This document shows positions 19,589-27,714 of a stretch of 64,000 nt of DNA, one piece after another. The position numbers and the translations under genes were made by a program. Origin of the DNA: Streptomyces sp. 1222.5 (GTDB taxonomy: Bacteria; Actinomycetota; Actinomycetes; Streptomycetales; Streptomycetaceae); contig NZ_FNSZ01000001.1 in NCBI RefSeq assembly GCF_900105245.1, positions 3,162,001-3,226,000 on the forward strand, in the 5' to 3' direction. Under the pieces are notes generated by a model. That model ran no database searches and was not told the DNA's origin. It was given only the letters and a program-made list of their open reading frames with translations. Each line of letters opens with the position of its first letter. The stretch's first letter is position 1.

Positions 19589-20173
19589 TCAGCGCTTCCT
19601 GGCGTACGTCCGCACCATCACGCCGTTCGCGAAGGTACGCACCTCACCGAGGGTGAATTCCTCGACCCCGGCGCCGGTGGCGAACATCGGCATGCCTGTG
19701 CCGTAGACGATCGGATAGGACTTGATGACCAGTTCGTCGATCTCGTCGAGCAGTTCCCCGGCGACGACCGAACCACCGCACAGGAAGATGTCCAGCCCGC
19801 CCTCCTCGGCCTTGAGTGCGCGGACCCGGCCCACCAGGTCTTCGCCGATGATCTCGACGTTCGGGTCGGGCGAGACGCCCAGGCTGCGGGAGGCGACGTA
19901 CTCGCGCAGGTGGCCGTAGGGGCTGGTGATGCCCATCTTGAGTGCCAGGTCGTAGCTGGCCCGGCCCTGGATCATGGTGTCGAACCGCTTGTTCGGCACG
20001 TCGTCGATGCCGAACTGCCTGCGCCCGGGGGTGGACAGGGTCTCGGGGAACTCCGCCGTGAGGAACTCCAGGTACTCCGCGTCCAGGAAGCGGAACATCT
20101 CCGAGGCGTCGCCGTGCTCGTCACCGATGAAGCCGTCGAGCGAGCAGGCGATGAAATACGTGAGCTTGCGCAA
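19589..20173 (-). CDS. Dihydrofolate reductase / RibD C-terminal family protein, 194 aa
   Basis: The fold markers of the DHFR-like RibD_C family are present (LTYFIACSLDGFIGDEHGD at the start, FDTMIQGRASYDLAL, LDIFLCGGSVVAGELLDEIDEL). Such proteins are NADPH-binding reductases of unknown substrate and are not true FolA. The start appears to be TTG at 20173, because the conserved RKLTYFIACSLDG begins right after it and no ATG or GTG lies upstream in frame before the promoter region. Confidence 0.88.
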   Translation of the reverse strand: MRKLTYFIACSLDGFIGDEHGDASEMFRFLDAEYLEFLTAEFPETLSTPGRRQFGIDDVPNKRFDTMIQGRASYDLALKMGITSPYGHLREYVASRSLGVSPDPNVEIIGEDLVGRVRALKAEEGGLDIFLCGGSVVAGELLDEIDELVIKSYPIVYGTGMPMFATGAGVEEFTLGEVRTFANGVMVRTYARKR

Positions 20174-20284
20174 ACCGATCCCGTTTCGTCAGGTTCGGAG
20201 CGGGCGATTGACCACTCCGTCTGTAGTGCTTCATTTGTAGTACTCCAAGTGGGGTCCGCGCAAGGACGTTTCGGGACGCACGAC

Positions 20285-20323
20285 GGCGGGCCCCGCACAC
20301 CGTGGGGATGTGCGGGGCCCGCC
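20285..20323 (-). terminator. Terminator downstream of the eshA-polyprenyl synthase operon
   Basis: GGCGGGCCCCGCACA (20285-20299) pairs perfectly over 15 bp with TGTGCGGGGCCCGCC (20309-20323) around a 9-base loop, about 90 bases beyond the stop of the synthase on the minus strand. Confidence 0.75.
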
Positions 20324-20414
20324 GGGCCGGAGTCCGGGTGGCGCGTGCGGGGTCAGGTCCGCAATGCGCCGGGGGACTCCGGGGCTTTCTCGGCCGCCGG
20401 CGATCCGGCAGCGC

Positions 20415-21560
20415 TCAACTGCTGCGTCTGGTCACGAACTCGGCGAGCGCCAACAGGCCGCCCGCCGCCTCGGGGTCGGGGACCGCGCGGGCGAGTTCCT
20501 GCATGGCCCGGGCCATCCGGTCGGCAGCCTCGGCCTGCGCCCAGTCCCGGCCGCCGGCCCGCTCCACGGCCTGCGCCGTGCGCGCGATCTCCGCCGCCGC
20601 CTCCGCGTCCTGCCCGTGGTACGGCTTCGCGTACAGGTCGGCGAGTTCGGTGGCCGCCGGGGTGCCCGAGGTGAGGGCGGCCACCACCGGCAGGGACTTC
20701 TTGCGGGCCGCGAGATCCGCGCCCACCGGCTTCCCGGTGTTCCGCGGGTCCCCCCATATGCCGATGACGTCGTCGATCAGCTGGAAGGCGAGTCCGGCCT
20801 GCCGGCCGAAGCCGTCCAGCGCCGCCACCTCCTCGTCGCCCGCGCCGGCGTACAGCGCGCCGACGGCACAGGCGCAGCCGATCAGTGCGCCGGTCTTCGC
20901 CTCGGCCATGACGAGCACTTCGTCGAGGGTGACGTCGTCCGGCGCGCGGCTCTCCAGGTCGGTGTCGGTGTGCTGGCCGGCGCACAGCTCCACGACACAG
21001 GCCGCGAGCCGGGACGCGGCCGGGATCGCGGCCGGGTGCGGGTCCTCGGCGAGCATCCGGAGCGCGAGCGCCTGCAGCGCGTCACCGGCGAGGATCGCGT
21101 CGGGGTCGCCGAACACGGTCCAGGCCGTGGGCCGGTGCCGCCGGGCGGTGTCGCGGTCCATCACGTCGTCGTGCAACAGCGTGAAGTTGTGGACCAGTTC
21201 GACCGCCGCGGCCGCCCGGACGGCCGCCGCCCGGGCGGCCGGGCCACCCAGTGCGGTGGCCGCGGCGAGGACGAGCGCGGGCCGGATGGCCTTGCCCGCA
21301 TTGCCTGCCGCCGGAGTGCCGTCCGCGTGCTGCCAGCCGAAGTGGTAGAGCGCGACGCGGCGCATGGAGTCGGGCAGCGACGCGAAAGCCGCGCGCAACT
21401 CCGGGTCGACCAGGGCCCGGGTGCCCTCCAGCAGCGCCGCCGCCTCCTGGCCGTCGAGCGGACCGGCGGCGTCGCCAGGCCTCCCCCCGCGCTCCTCCGA
21501 CGTGCCGGGACGCGGCACGACGGCGGAACGCTCCTCGGTCTCCGTCATGAACTCGGCCAT
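20415..21560 (-). CDS. Polyprenyl (all-trans) diphosphate synthase, putative encapsulin cargo, 381 aa
   Basis: An isoprenyl diphosphate synthase that condenses IPP with allylic diphosphates. The first aspartate motif is HDDVMDRD (DDVMD, residues 131-135) and the second is QLIDDVIGIWGD (263-267). KAIRPALVLAA and the GEG-equivalent region are also present. Chain length cannot be read with certainty. Residues 1-45 (TETEERSAVVPRPGTSEERG and following) are polar, Gly/Pro-rich and probably disordered, unlike stand-alone synthases. In Family 2 encapsulin systems such an extension loads cargo into the shell (inference here). GGGGGAGGC precedes the ATG at 21560. It lies 112 bases downstream of eshA on the same strand. 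Confidence 0.93.
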   Translation of the reverse strand: MAEFMTETEERSAVVPRPGTSEERGGRPGDAAGPLDGQEAAALLEGTRALVDPELRAAFASLPDSMRRVALYHFGWQHADGTPAAGNAGKAIRPALVLAAATALGGPAARAAAVRAAAAVELVHNFTLLHDDVMDRDTARRHRPTAWTVFGDPDAILAGDALQALALRMLAEDPHPAAIPAASRLAACVVELCAGQHTDTDLESRAPDDVTLDEVLVMAEAKTGALIGCACAVGALYAGAGDEEVAALDGFGRQAGLAFQLIDDVIGIWGDPRNTGKPVGADLAARKKSLPVVAALTSGTPAATELADLYAKPYHGQDAEAAAEIARTAQAVERAGGRDWAQAEAADRMARAMQELARAVPDPEAAGGLLALAEFVTRRSS

Positions 21561-21672
21561 GCCTCCCCCTCGCCAGGTCCGCGGACACCGGCGTCGCCGG
21601 CCCCGCCGGACGCATACTCCGAGGGTGTACCCCGCCGGGGAGGCGGGGACACGGCCACGACGTGCGAAAACG

Positions 21673-23079
21673 TCACCTCCACCGGCCGATCTCGACGTTC
21701 TCCAGCACACCGAGCGCATCGGGCACCAGCACGGCGGCCGAGTAGTAGGCCGTCACCAGGTACTTGATGATGGCCTGCTCGTTGATGCCCATGAACCGGA
21801 CGGACAGGCTCGGCTCGATCTCGTCCGGGATGCCGGACTGCCGCAGGCCGATGACGCCCTGCTCCGCCTCGCCGGTACGCATGGCGATGATGGAGGTCGT
21901 CCGGGCCTCGCTGATCGGGATCTTGTTGCACGGGTAGATCGGCACACCGCGCCAGGTCGGGATGCGGTTGCCGGCCATGTCGACGGTCTCCGGGACCAGG
22001 CCCCGCTTGTTCAGCTCGCGTCCGATCGCGGCGATCGCCCGCGGGTGGGCCAGGAGCAGCTTGGTGCCCCGGCGCCGGCTGAGCAGCTCGTCCAGGTCGT
22101 CCGGGCTGGGTACGCCGTCGTGCGGCTGGATCCGCTGGTCGTACTCGCAGTTGTTGAGGAGGCCGAACTCCCGGTTGTTGACGAGTTCGTGCTCCTGGCG
22201 CTCCTTGAGCGCCTCGACCGTGAGCCGCAACTGCTGCTCGGTCTGGTTCATCGGCTGGTTGTACAGGTCCGCCACGCGCGAGTGGATGCGCAGCACGGTC
22301 TGGGCGATGCTCAGCTCGTACTCGCGGGGCCGTGACTCGTAGTCGACGAAGGTGTGCGGGATGTCTGGCTCGCCGGCGTGGCCGGCCGCCAGCTCGACCT
22401 CCTTCTCGCCGTACTTGTTGGTGCGCTGCGAGGGGATCGCACGGACCTCCTCCAGGTGCGCGCGCAGCGAGTCGGAGCGCTCGGCCACCTGCTCGAAGTC
22501 CTGGCGGCTGAGGATCAGCACGGTGGTCGCGGTGTCCGCGCGGGCGGTGAACTCCCAGATGGCGTCCGGGTCGACCAGCGCCTGCTCGCCGAAGTAGGCG
22601 CCGTCGGCCAGGACTCCGAGGACGGCGTCGTCGCCGTACGGGCCGGTGCCGACCTTCTCCACCCTGCCGTGGGCGAGCAGATACACCTCGTCGGTCTGGT
22701 TGCCGAAGTCGGCGATCACCTCGCCGGGGGCGAAGTCGCGCTGGCGGCAGCGCCGGGCGAGCTCCGTCAGCACCTCCTCGTCCTCGTACGACCGCAGGGC
22801 CGGCAGCTCGCCGAGCTCGGCCGGGATGACCTCGACCTGGTCCCCGGTCTTCACGAAGGTGATGCGGCCGTCGCCGACGGCGTAGGTCAGGCGCCTGTTC
22901 ACCCGGTACGTGCCGCCCTGGACGTCCACCCAGGGGAGCGTGCGCAGCAGCCAGCGGGAGCTGATCTCCTGCATCTGCGGGACGGACTTGGTGGTGGTGG
23001 CCAGGTTCCGCGCGGCCGCCGTCCCGAGGGACTGCTGCGGCTTGCCCTGATCCGTGCGGACCTCTTCGCCTACCGACAT
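21673..23079 (-). CDS. eshA: EshA, Family 2B encapsulin-type shell protein with cyclic-nucleotide-binding domain, 468 aa
   Basis: EshA was first described in Streptomyces as an abundant multimeric protein affecting sporogenic extension and antibiotic production. It is now placed in the Family 2B encapsulins (HK97 fold). The N-terminal arm is followed at about residues 105-200 by a Crp-type nucleotide-binding domain ([29 protein letters not shown]). The shell part follows ([70 protein letters not shown]). The phosphate-binding cassette lacks the usual Arg after FGEQAL (IWEFTARA in its place), so ligand binding may be altered. The ATG at 23079 gives the family length. It is the first gene of a likely operon with the polyprenyl synthase. 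Confidence 0.95.
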   Translation of the reverse strand: MSVGEEVRTDQGKPQQSLGTAAARNLATTTKSVPQMQEISSRWLLRTLPWVDVQGGTYRVNRRLTYAVGDGRITFVKTGDQVEVIPAELGELPALRSYEDEEVLTELARRCRQRDFAPGEVIADFGNQTDEVYLLAHGRVEKVGTGPYGDDAVLGVLADGAYFGEQALVDPDAIWEFTARADTATTVLILSRQDFEQVAERSDSLRAHLEEVRAIPSQRTNKYGEKEVELAAGHAGEPDIPHTFVDYESRPREYELSIAQTVLRIHSRVADLYNQPMNQTEQQLRLTVEALKERQEHELVNNREFGLLNNCEYDQRIQPHDGVPSPDDLDELLSRRRGTKLLLAHPRAIAAIGRELNKRGLVPETVDMAGNRIPTWRGVPIYPCNKIPISEARTTSIIAMRTGEAEQGVIGLRQSGIPDEIEPSLSVRFMGINEQAIIKYLVTAYYSAAVLVPDALGVLENVEIGRWR

Positions 23080-23368
23080 AAGGAAATGCCCTCTCATGTT
23101 TGCCCGGTACCGACTCGCACACCGGTCTCGCACACAGGGTTCCATCACGGAGCGCGCTCGCACCATTACCCGAAAGAGCGGGAATGGATCATCGCACTAC
23201 TGGGCAGAAAGAGGGATCTTGCCCACTGGCACCCGCGATGCCCGGCCTGTCCGGATCGGCTCGCACGGTGTGCGAACGATGTCGTCCGTGACGTCCGTTT
23301 TCGGTAGAAGCATGCAGACGAGAGAGCCGCCGTCGGCGGCCACCGGGCACGGCACGAAGGAGGGGGCC

Positions 23369-23962
23369 ATGGCCCCACCCATGTCCGCGAGCGGATTTCT
23401 GGACGCGCTCAGGGCGGAGGGCGTCACGGTCGTCGAGGTCGGCGACTGGAAACACCACAACCGCAACCACAAGGGCCCCTGGGGTCCCGTCCACGGCGTG
23501 ATGATCCACCACACGGTGACCCGCGGAAGCGCGCACACGGTGGAGGTCTGCCGCAAGGGTCACCCGGCACTGCCGGGTCCGCTGTGCCACGGCGTGATCA
23601 CCAAGGACGGCACGGTCCACCTGGTCGGCTACGGCCGCGCCAATCACGCCGGCCTCGGCGACGACGAGGTGCTGCGCGCGGTCATCGCCGAGAAGGGGCT
23701 GCCGCCGGACAACGAGGCGAACACGGACGGCAACCGGCACTTCTACGGCTTCGAGTGCGAGAACCTGGGCGACGGCGAGGACCCCTGGCCCGAGGCCCAG
23801 TTGGACGCGATCGAACGGGTCTCGGCCGCGCTGTGCCGCCGCCACGGCTGGACGGAGCGGTCCGTGATCGGCCACCGGGAATGGCAGCCGGGCAAGGTCG
23901 ACCCGCGGGGCTTCGCGATGACATGGCTCCGGGAACGGATCAGAGAGCGCCTGAAGGACTGA
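23369..23962 (+). CDS. N-acetylmuramoyl-L-alanine amidase / peptidoglycan-recognition domain protein, 197 aa
   Basis: An Amidase_2/PGRP domain with zinc-ligand histidines in MIHHTV and in VIGHREWQPGKVDPRGF, plus the catalytic-region segment HLVGYGRANHAGLG. It should cleave the bond between muramic acid and L-alanine in peptidoglycan. No signal peptide or cell-wall-binding domain is present, so export is unclear. It resembles phage endolysins, but no other phage genes are near. GGAGGG precedes the ATG at 23369. It is divergent from eshA across 289 bases. Confidence 0.92.
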   Translation: MAPPMSASGFLDALRAEGVTVVEVGDWKHHNRNHKGPWGPVHGVMIHHTVTRGSAHTVEVCRKGHPALPGPLCHGVITKDGTVHLVGYGRANHAGLGDDEVLRAVIAEKGLPPDNEANTDGNRHFYGFECENLGDGEDPWPEAQLDAIERVSAALCRRHGWTERSVIGHREWQPGKVDPRGFAMTWLRERIRERLKD

Positions 23963-24132
23963 CGCCCACCACCCGGGGGCGGCGCCGCCACCCGAAGGAC
24001 GGCGCCGCAGCACGGACCGGCACGGCAGCTCACGGAGCCCCGCGCCCCGGCACACAGCCGCCGCCGACGGACCCGGAGTGCCGGGGCGCACCCGGCGGTG
24101 CCGTTCCGTGGGGTCGGGGGAGAATGGGGGGC

Positions 24133-25026
24133 GTGACCAGCCCCGATGTGCTCGCCCCCCGGCTTCCCTCGCCGCTTCACGAAGTGCGGGACGAGCGGTT
24201 CGGGCGGCGTGGGCTGCGGCTGCTGCTCAAGCGCGACGACCTGATCCACCCGGAGCTCATCGGCAACAAGTGGCGCAAACTCGTGCCGAACGTCGAGGCG
24301 GCCGGCGGGCGGGCCCTGGTCACCTTCGGCGGGGCCTGGTCCAACCATCTGCGGGCCACCGCCGCCGCGGGCCGCCTCCTCGGCTTCCCCACCGTCGGCG
24401 TGGTCCGCGGCCACGAGCTGGCCGACCGGCCGCTCAACCCGTCCCTGACCCGATGCGCGGCCGACGGCATGCGGCTGCATTTCGTCGACAGATCGACATA
24501 CCGGCACAAGTCCGAGCCGGACACCCTGGCCGCGATCCTCGCGGCGGCCGGTGCGCGGGAGGCGTACGTCGTCCCCGAGGGCGGCAGCAACGCCGAGGCC
24601 GTACACGGCTGCCGGGCCCTCGGGGTGGAACTGCGCGGCTCGGCCGAGGTCGTGGCCGTGGCCTGCGGCACCGGCGGCACGCTCGCCGGTCTCGCCGCGG
24701 GACTCGCCCCCGGACAGCGCGCCCTCGGGATCCCGGTCCTGCGCGGCGGCTTCCTGGAGGCCGACGTCCAGGCCTTGCAGGAACGTGCCTTCGGCGCCCG
24801 TACCGGCTCCTGGTCGGTGGACGACCGCTTCCACTGCGGCGGTTACGCCCGCACGACCCCGGAACTCGAGGCGTTCGCACAGGACTTCGAAGACCGCCAC
24901 GGACTGCCCGTGGAACGTCTCTATGTCGCCAAAATGCTGTACGGTCTCACGACCCTGGCCGCGGAGGGCGCGTTCGCGCGCGGTACGGCCCTCGCCGCGG
25001 TCGTCACGGGCCGCCCCTCCGCCTGA
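24133..25026 (+). CDS. PLP-dependent 1-aminocyclopropane-1-carboxylate deaminase/D-cysteine desulfhydrase family enzyme, 297 aa
   Basis: A fold-type II PLP enzyme. The PLP lysine is in LIGNKWRKL. The cofactor cradle follows (LVTFGGAWSNHLRATAAAG), and the phosphate-binding loop is VAVACGTGGTLAGLAAGL. The family includes ACC deaminase and D-cysteine desulfhydrase, and the short GGAWSNHLRA variant does not settle which. GTG at 24133 is preferred because GGGGAG lies about 10 bases upstream. An ATG at 24124 is in frame but sits almost on top of that site. Confidence 0.9.
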   Translation: MTSPDVLAPRLPSPLHEVRDERFGRRGLRLLLKRDDLIHPELIGNKWRKLVPNVEAAGGRALVTFGGAWSNHLRATAAAGRLLGFPTVGVVRGHELADRPLNPSLTRCAADGMRLHFVDRSTYRHKSEPDTLAAILAAAGAREAYVVPEGGSNAEAVHGCRALGVELRGSAEVVAVACGTGGTLAGLAAGLAPGQRALGIPVLRGGFLEADVQALQERAFGARTGSWSVDDRFHCGGYARTTPELEAFAQDFEDRHGLPVERLYVAKMLYGLTTLAAEGAFARGTALAAVVTGRPSA

Positions 25027-25055
25027 ACGCGCCGCACGACGGGCCCGCGCCGCGC

Positions 25056-26651
25056 CTAGCCCGCCTCCCGGTACGCGGCCGCCTCCTCCAGGTCGAGCCT
25101 GCGCAGGAGTGCGCGCAGCATCTCGTCGTCGATGTAGCGGAGGTCGCGGAGCCGGACGAACACCTCGCGTTCCGCGCTGATCATCTCGCGGGACAGCCGG
25201 CGGTAGGTGTCGTCCACGGACTCGCCGGTGACCGGGTTGGTCTGGCCGAGGCGCTCCCAGACGGAGTTGCGGCGGCGCTCCAGGACCTGGCGCAGCCGGT
25301 CGGCGAGCGGTGGGGGCAGGGCGTTGCGCTCGTCGGAGAGGAGTTCGTCGAGACGGGTCTCGGCGGCCCGCGACGCCTGTGCCTGGGCGTTGGCCTCGGC
25401 GAGTGTCTCGGCCTGCCGGTCCCGGCCGGGGAACTTCAGCAGCCGGATCAGCGGGGGCAGGGTCAGGCCCTGCACGACCAGGGTGCCGATGACGGTCGTG
25501 AAGGTCAGGAAGAGGATCAGGTTGTGCTGCGGGAAGGGGTGGCCGCCGTCCACGGTGAGCGGGATGGAGAAGGCGATGGCCAGGGAGACCACGCCCCGCA
25601 TGCCGGCCCACGCGGTGACCATCGCGCCACGCCAGGTGGGGTTCTCCTCGCGTTCGCGGATCCGCGCGGACAGCATCCGGGGCACGAAGGCCGCCGGGTA
25701 CACCCACACGAACCGGGCCGCGACGACGACCACGAAGAGCACGACGGCGTACCAGGCGGCGGTCGAGCCCTCGTACTCGCCGAGCCCCTTGAGGACGACC
25801 GGCAGCTGCAGGCCGATCAGGGCGAAGACCGCCGACTCCAGGATGAACGCGACCATCTTCCACACCGCCTCCTCCTGGAGCCGGGTGGCGAAGTCGACCT
25901 CCCACGCGCGGTGGCCCAGGTAGAGGGCGACGACCACGACCGCGAGGACTCCGGAGGCGTGCACCTGCTCGGCGACCCCGTAGGCGACGAACGGGATCAG
26001 CAGGGAGAGGGTGTTCTGCAGGAGGGGTTCCGACAGATGGGTGCGCAGCCAGTGCAGGGGCGCCATGAGGACGAGTCCGACGCCGACACCGCCGACCGCG
26101 GCGAGCAGGAACTCGCCGATGCCGCCCGCCCAGGTCGCGCCCTCGCCGACGGCCGCGGCCAGGGCCACCTTGTAGGCGGTGATCGCGGTGGCGTCGTTCA
26201 GCAGTGACTCGCCCTGCAGGATGGTGGTGATGCGGGAGGGCAGCCCGACCCGGCGCGCGATCGCGGTGGCGGCCACCGCGTCCGGGGGCGCCACGACCGC
26301 GCCCAGCACCAGAGCGGCGGTCAGCGGCATGTCGGGGATGATCAGATAGGCGGCCCAGCCGACGACGAAGGTCGCGAAGAGGACGTACCCCACCGACAGC
26401 AGCGCCACCGGTCTCAGCTGCGCGCGCAGGTCGAGGTAGGAGCTGTCGCTGGCCGAGGTGTAGAGCAGCGGCGGCAGCAGCAGCGGGAGGACCACGTCGG
26501 GGTCGAGGGTGTAGTCCGGGACCCCCGGGACGTAGGAGACCGCCAGCCCGGCCGCGACCAGGAGCAGGGGCGGCGGCACGGGCCCCCTGCGCGCCGCCGC
26601 GGCGACTGCGGCGCTGCCCGCGACCAGCAACAGCAGCGGCATCACATCCAT
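25056..26651 (-). CDS. Na+/H+ antiporter, CPA1 family, 531 aa
   Basis: An integral membrane protein with about 12 helices that exchanges sodium or potassium for protons. The CPA1 signatures are clear (LLPPLLYTSASDSSYLDLRAQ, VLGAVVAPPDAVAATAIAR, GESLLNDATAITAYKVAL, WAGMRGVVSLAIAFSIPL). The NDA motif carries the transport aspartate. The C-terminal 130 residues are soluble and helical (RAAETRLDELLSDERNALP) and probably regulatory. The ATG at 26651 begins a hydrophobic segment directly. A UBP-type zinc finger gene starts 60 bases away, divergent. Confidence 0.95.
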   Translation of the reverse strand: MDVMPLLLLVAGSAAVAAAARRGPVPPPLLLVAAGLAVSYVPGVPDYTLDPDVVLPLLLPPLLYTSASDSSYLDLRAQLRPVALLSVGYVLFATFVVGWAAYLIIPDMPLTAALVLGAVVAPPDAVAATAIARRVGLPSRITTILQGESLLNDATAITAYKVALAAAVGEGATWAGGIGEFLLAAVGGVGVGLVLMAPLHWLRTHLSEPLLQNTLSLLIPFVAYGVAEQVHASGVLAVVVVALYLGHRAWEVDFATRLQEEAVWKMVAFILESAVFALIGLQLPVVLKGLGEYEGSTAAWYAVVLFVVVVAARFVWVYPAAFVPRMLSARIREREENPTWRGAMVTAWAGMRGVVSLAIAFSIPLTVDGGHPFPQHNLILFLTFTTVIGTLVVQGLTLPPLIRLLKFPGRDRQAETLAEANAQAQASRAAETRLDELLSDERNALPPPLADRLRQVLERRRNSVWERLGQTNPVTGESVDDTYRRLSREMISAEREVFVRLRDLRYIDDEMLRALLRRLDLEEAAAYREAG

Positions 26652-26711
26652 GGTTCTCGCCCACCCTCGTTTCCGCGCGGTCCCCCGCACACCCGTCGTA
26701 ATCTGGCAATC

Positions 26712-26972
26712 ATGAAACAGTGCACGCACGCCCCCGCGCTGCCGCACCCGGAACCGGAGCCGCAGGACAAGACCTGCCGCGAGTGTCTGCGCGACGGCAC
26801 GCATCCGGTACAGCTGCGGCTCTGCCTGACCTGCGGCCACGTCGCCTGCTGCGACTCCTCGCCGGGACGGCATGCGACGGAGCACCACGAGAGGTCCGGT
26901 CACCCGGTGATGCGGACCTTCGAGCCGGGCGAGGACTGGCGGTGGTGCTTCGTCGACCACGTCCTCGTCTGA
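26712..26972 (+). CDS. UBP-type zinc finger protein, 86 aa
   Basis: A small protein that is almost entirely a UBP-type zinc finger, with the ordered Cys/His set CTH, CRECLRDG, CLTCGHVACCDSS, HATEHHERSGHPV. In eukaryotes this domain binds the C-terminal Gly-Gly of ubiquitin. Bacterial copies are frequent beside or fused to CPA1 antiporters, as here, so a regulatory link to the neighbouring antiporter is plausible (inference). Streptomyces has Pup rather than ubiquitin, so the ligand is unknown. Confidence 0.93.
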   Translation: MKQCTHAPALPHPEPEPQDKTCRECLRDGTHPVQLRLCLTCGHVACCDSSPGRHATEHHERSGHPVMRTFEPGEDWRWCFVDHVLV

Positions 26973-27280
26973 GCAGCCGTCCGGCGGTGTTCCCGGTCGG
27001 CCGCGATTTCGTGTGACACTGCTTGCGGGACGCGACCGCACGACGGTTCGAGCATCTGACGTCTGGGTACGTCAACCCGGCGCGCCCTCTTCCCATTTGG
27101 GCACGCCCACCCTCTAGACACGGAGCGTATTCGCGGCTTTACTGTGAGTGACGCCAGGGGGTTGGGGTCCCGGGGACAGGAACGTTCGGAGCGCGATAGC
27201 GTCACCGCGGAACCACGTTCGCGTTACCCCCGAGGGGCGACCCTCGGCCCCGTAGAGCTTGTACCACCATGGAGGTGAGG

Positions 27281-27697
27281 GTGTCCCAGATCGCAGGCGA
27301 GCCCGTGACGAACCAGGACTTCGTGGAAGTCCGGCTTCCGGCTGCGGGTGCCTACCTGTCGGTGCTGCGGACGGCCACGGCCGGTCTGGCGGCCCGCTTG
27401 GACTTCACCCTGGACGAGATCGAGGACCTGCGCATCGCCGTCGACGAGGCCTGCGCGATCCTGCTCCAGCAGGCCGTCCCCGGCTCCGTGCTCAGCTGTG
27501 TCTTCCGGCTCGTCGACGACTCGCTGGAGGTCACGGTGTCGGCGCCGACCACGGACGGCCACGCCCCCTCGCGGGACACCTTCGCCTGGACCGTGCTGTC
27601 GGCCCTCGCGGGCAAGGTCTCCTCCGCCGTCGACGAGGACAAGACCGTGTCGATCAGCCTCTACAAACAGCGCGGCGCGGGCCCCGGCCCGGCGTGA
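27281..27697 (+). CDS. ushX: SigH anti-sigma factor (UshX/PrsH-like, RsbW family), 138 aa
   Basis: A serine-kinase-like GHKL ATPase of the RsbW type (AARLDFTLDEIEDLRIAVDEACAI around the N-box, then KVSSAVDEDKTVSISLYKQ). It should bind and inhibit the sigma factor encoded directly downstream until released by an anti-anti-sigma factor or stress signal. GTG at 27281 is preferred over ATG at 27269, because GGAGGTGAGG lies directly in front of it and the product then begins MSQIAGEPVTNQDF. The stop is 17 bases before the likely sigH start. Confidence 0.92.
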   Translation: MSQIAGEPVTNQDFVEVRLPAAGAYLSVLRTATAGLAARLDFTLDEIEDLRIAVDEACAILLQQAVPGSVLSCVFRLVDDSLEVTVSAPTTDGHAPSRDTFAWTVLSALAGKVSSAVDEDKTVSISLYKQRGAGPGPA

Positions 27698-27714
27698 GGA
27701 ACGGGGACGGTCCG

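Noticed and set aside
23369..23962. Amidase as part of a prophage
   Set aside because: The domain is endolysin-like, but there is no integrase, holin, capsid or portal gene nearby apart from the HK97-fold EshA, which is a host encapsulin.
23743..26709. A 988-residue minus-strand open frame across the amidase, deaminase and antiporter region
   Set aside because: It lies over well-supported genes in other frames and is Arg/Pro/Gly-rich without any domain, which is a shadow typical of high-GC DNA.
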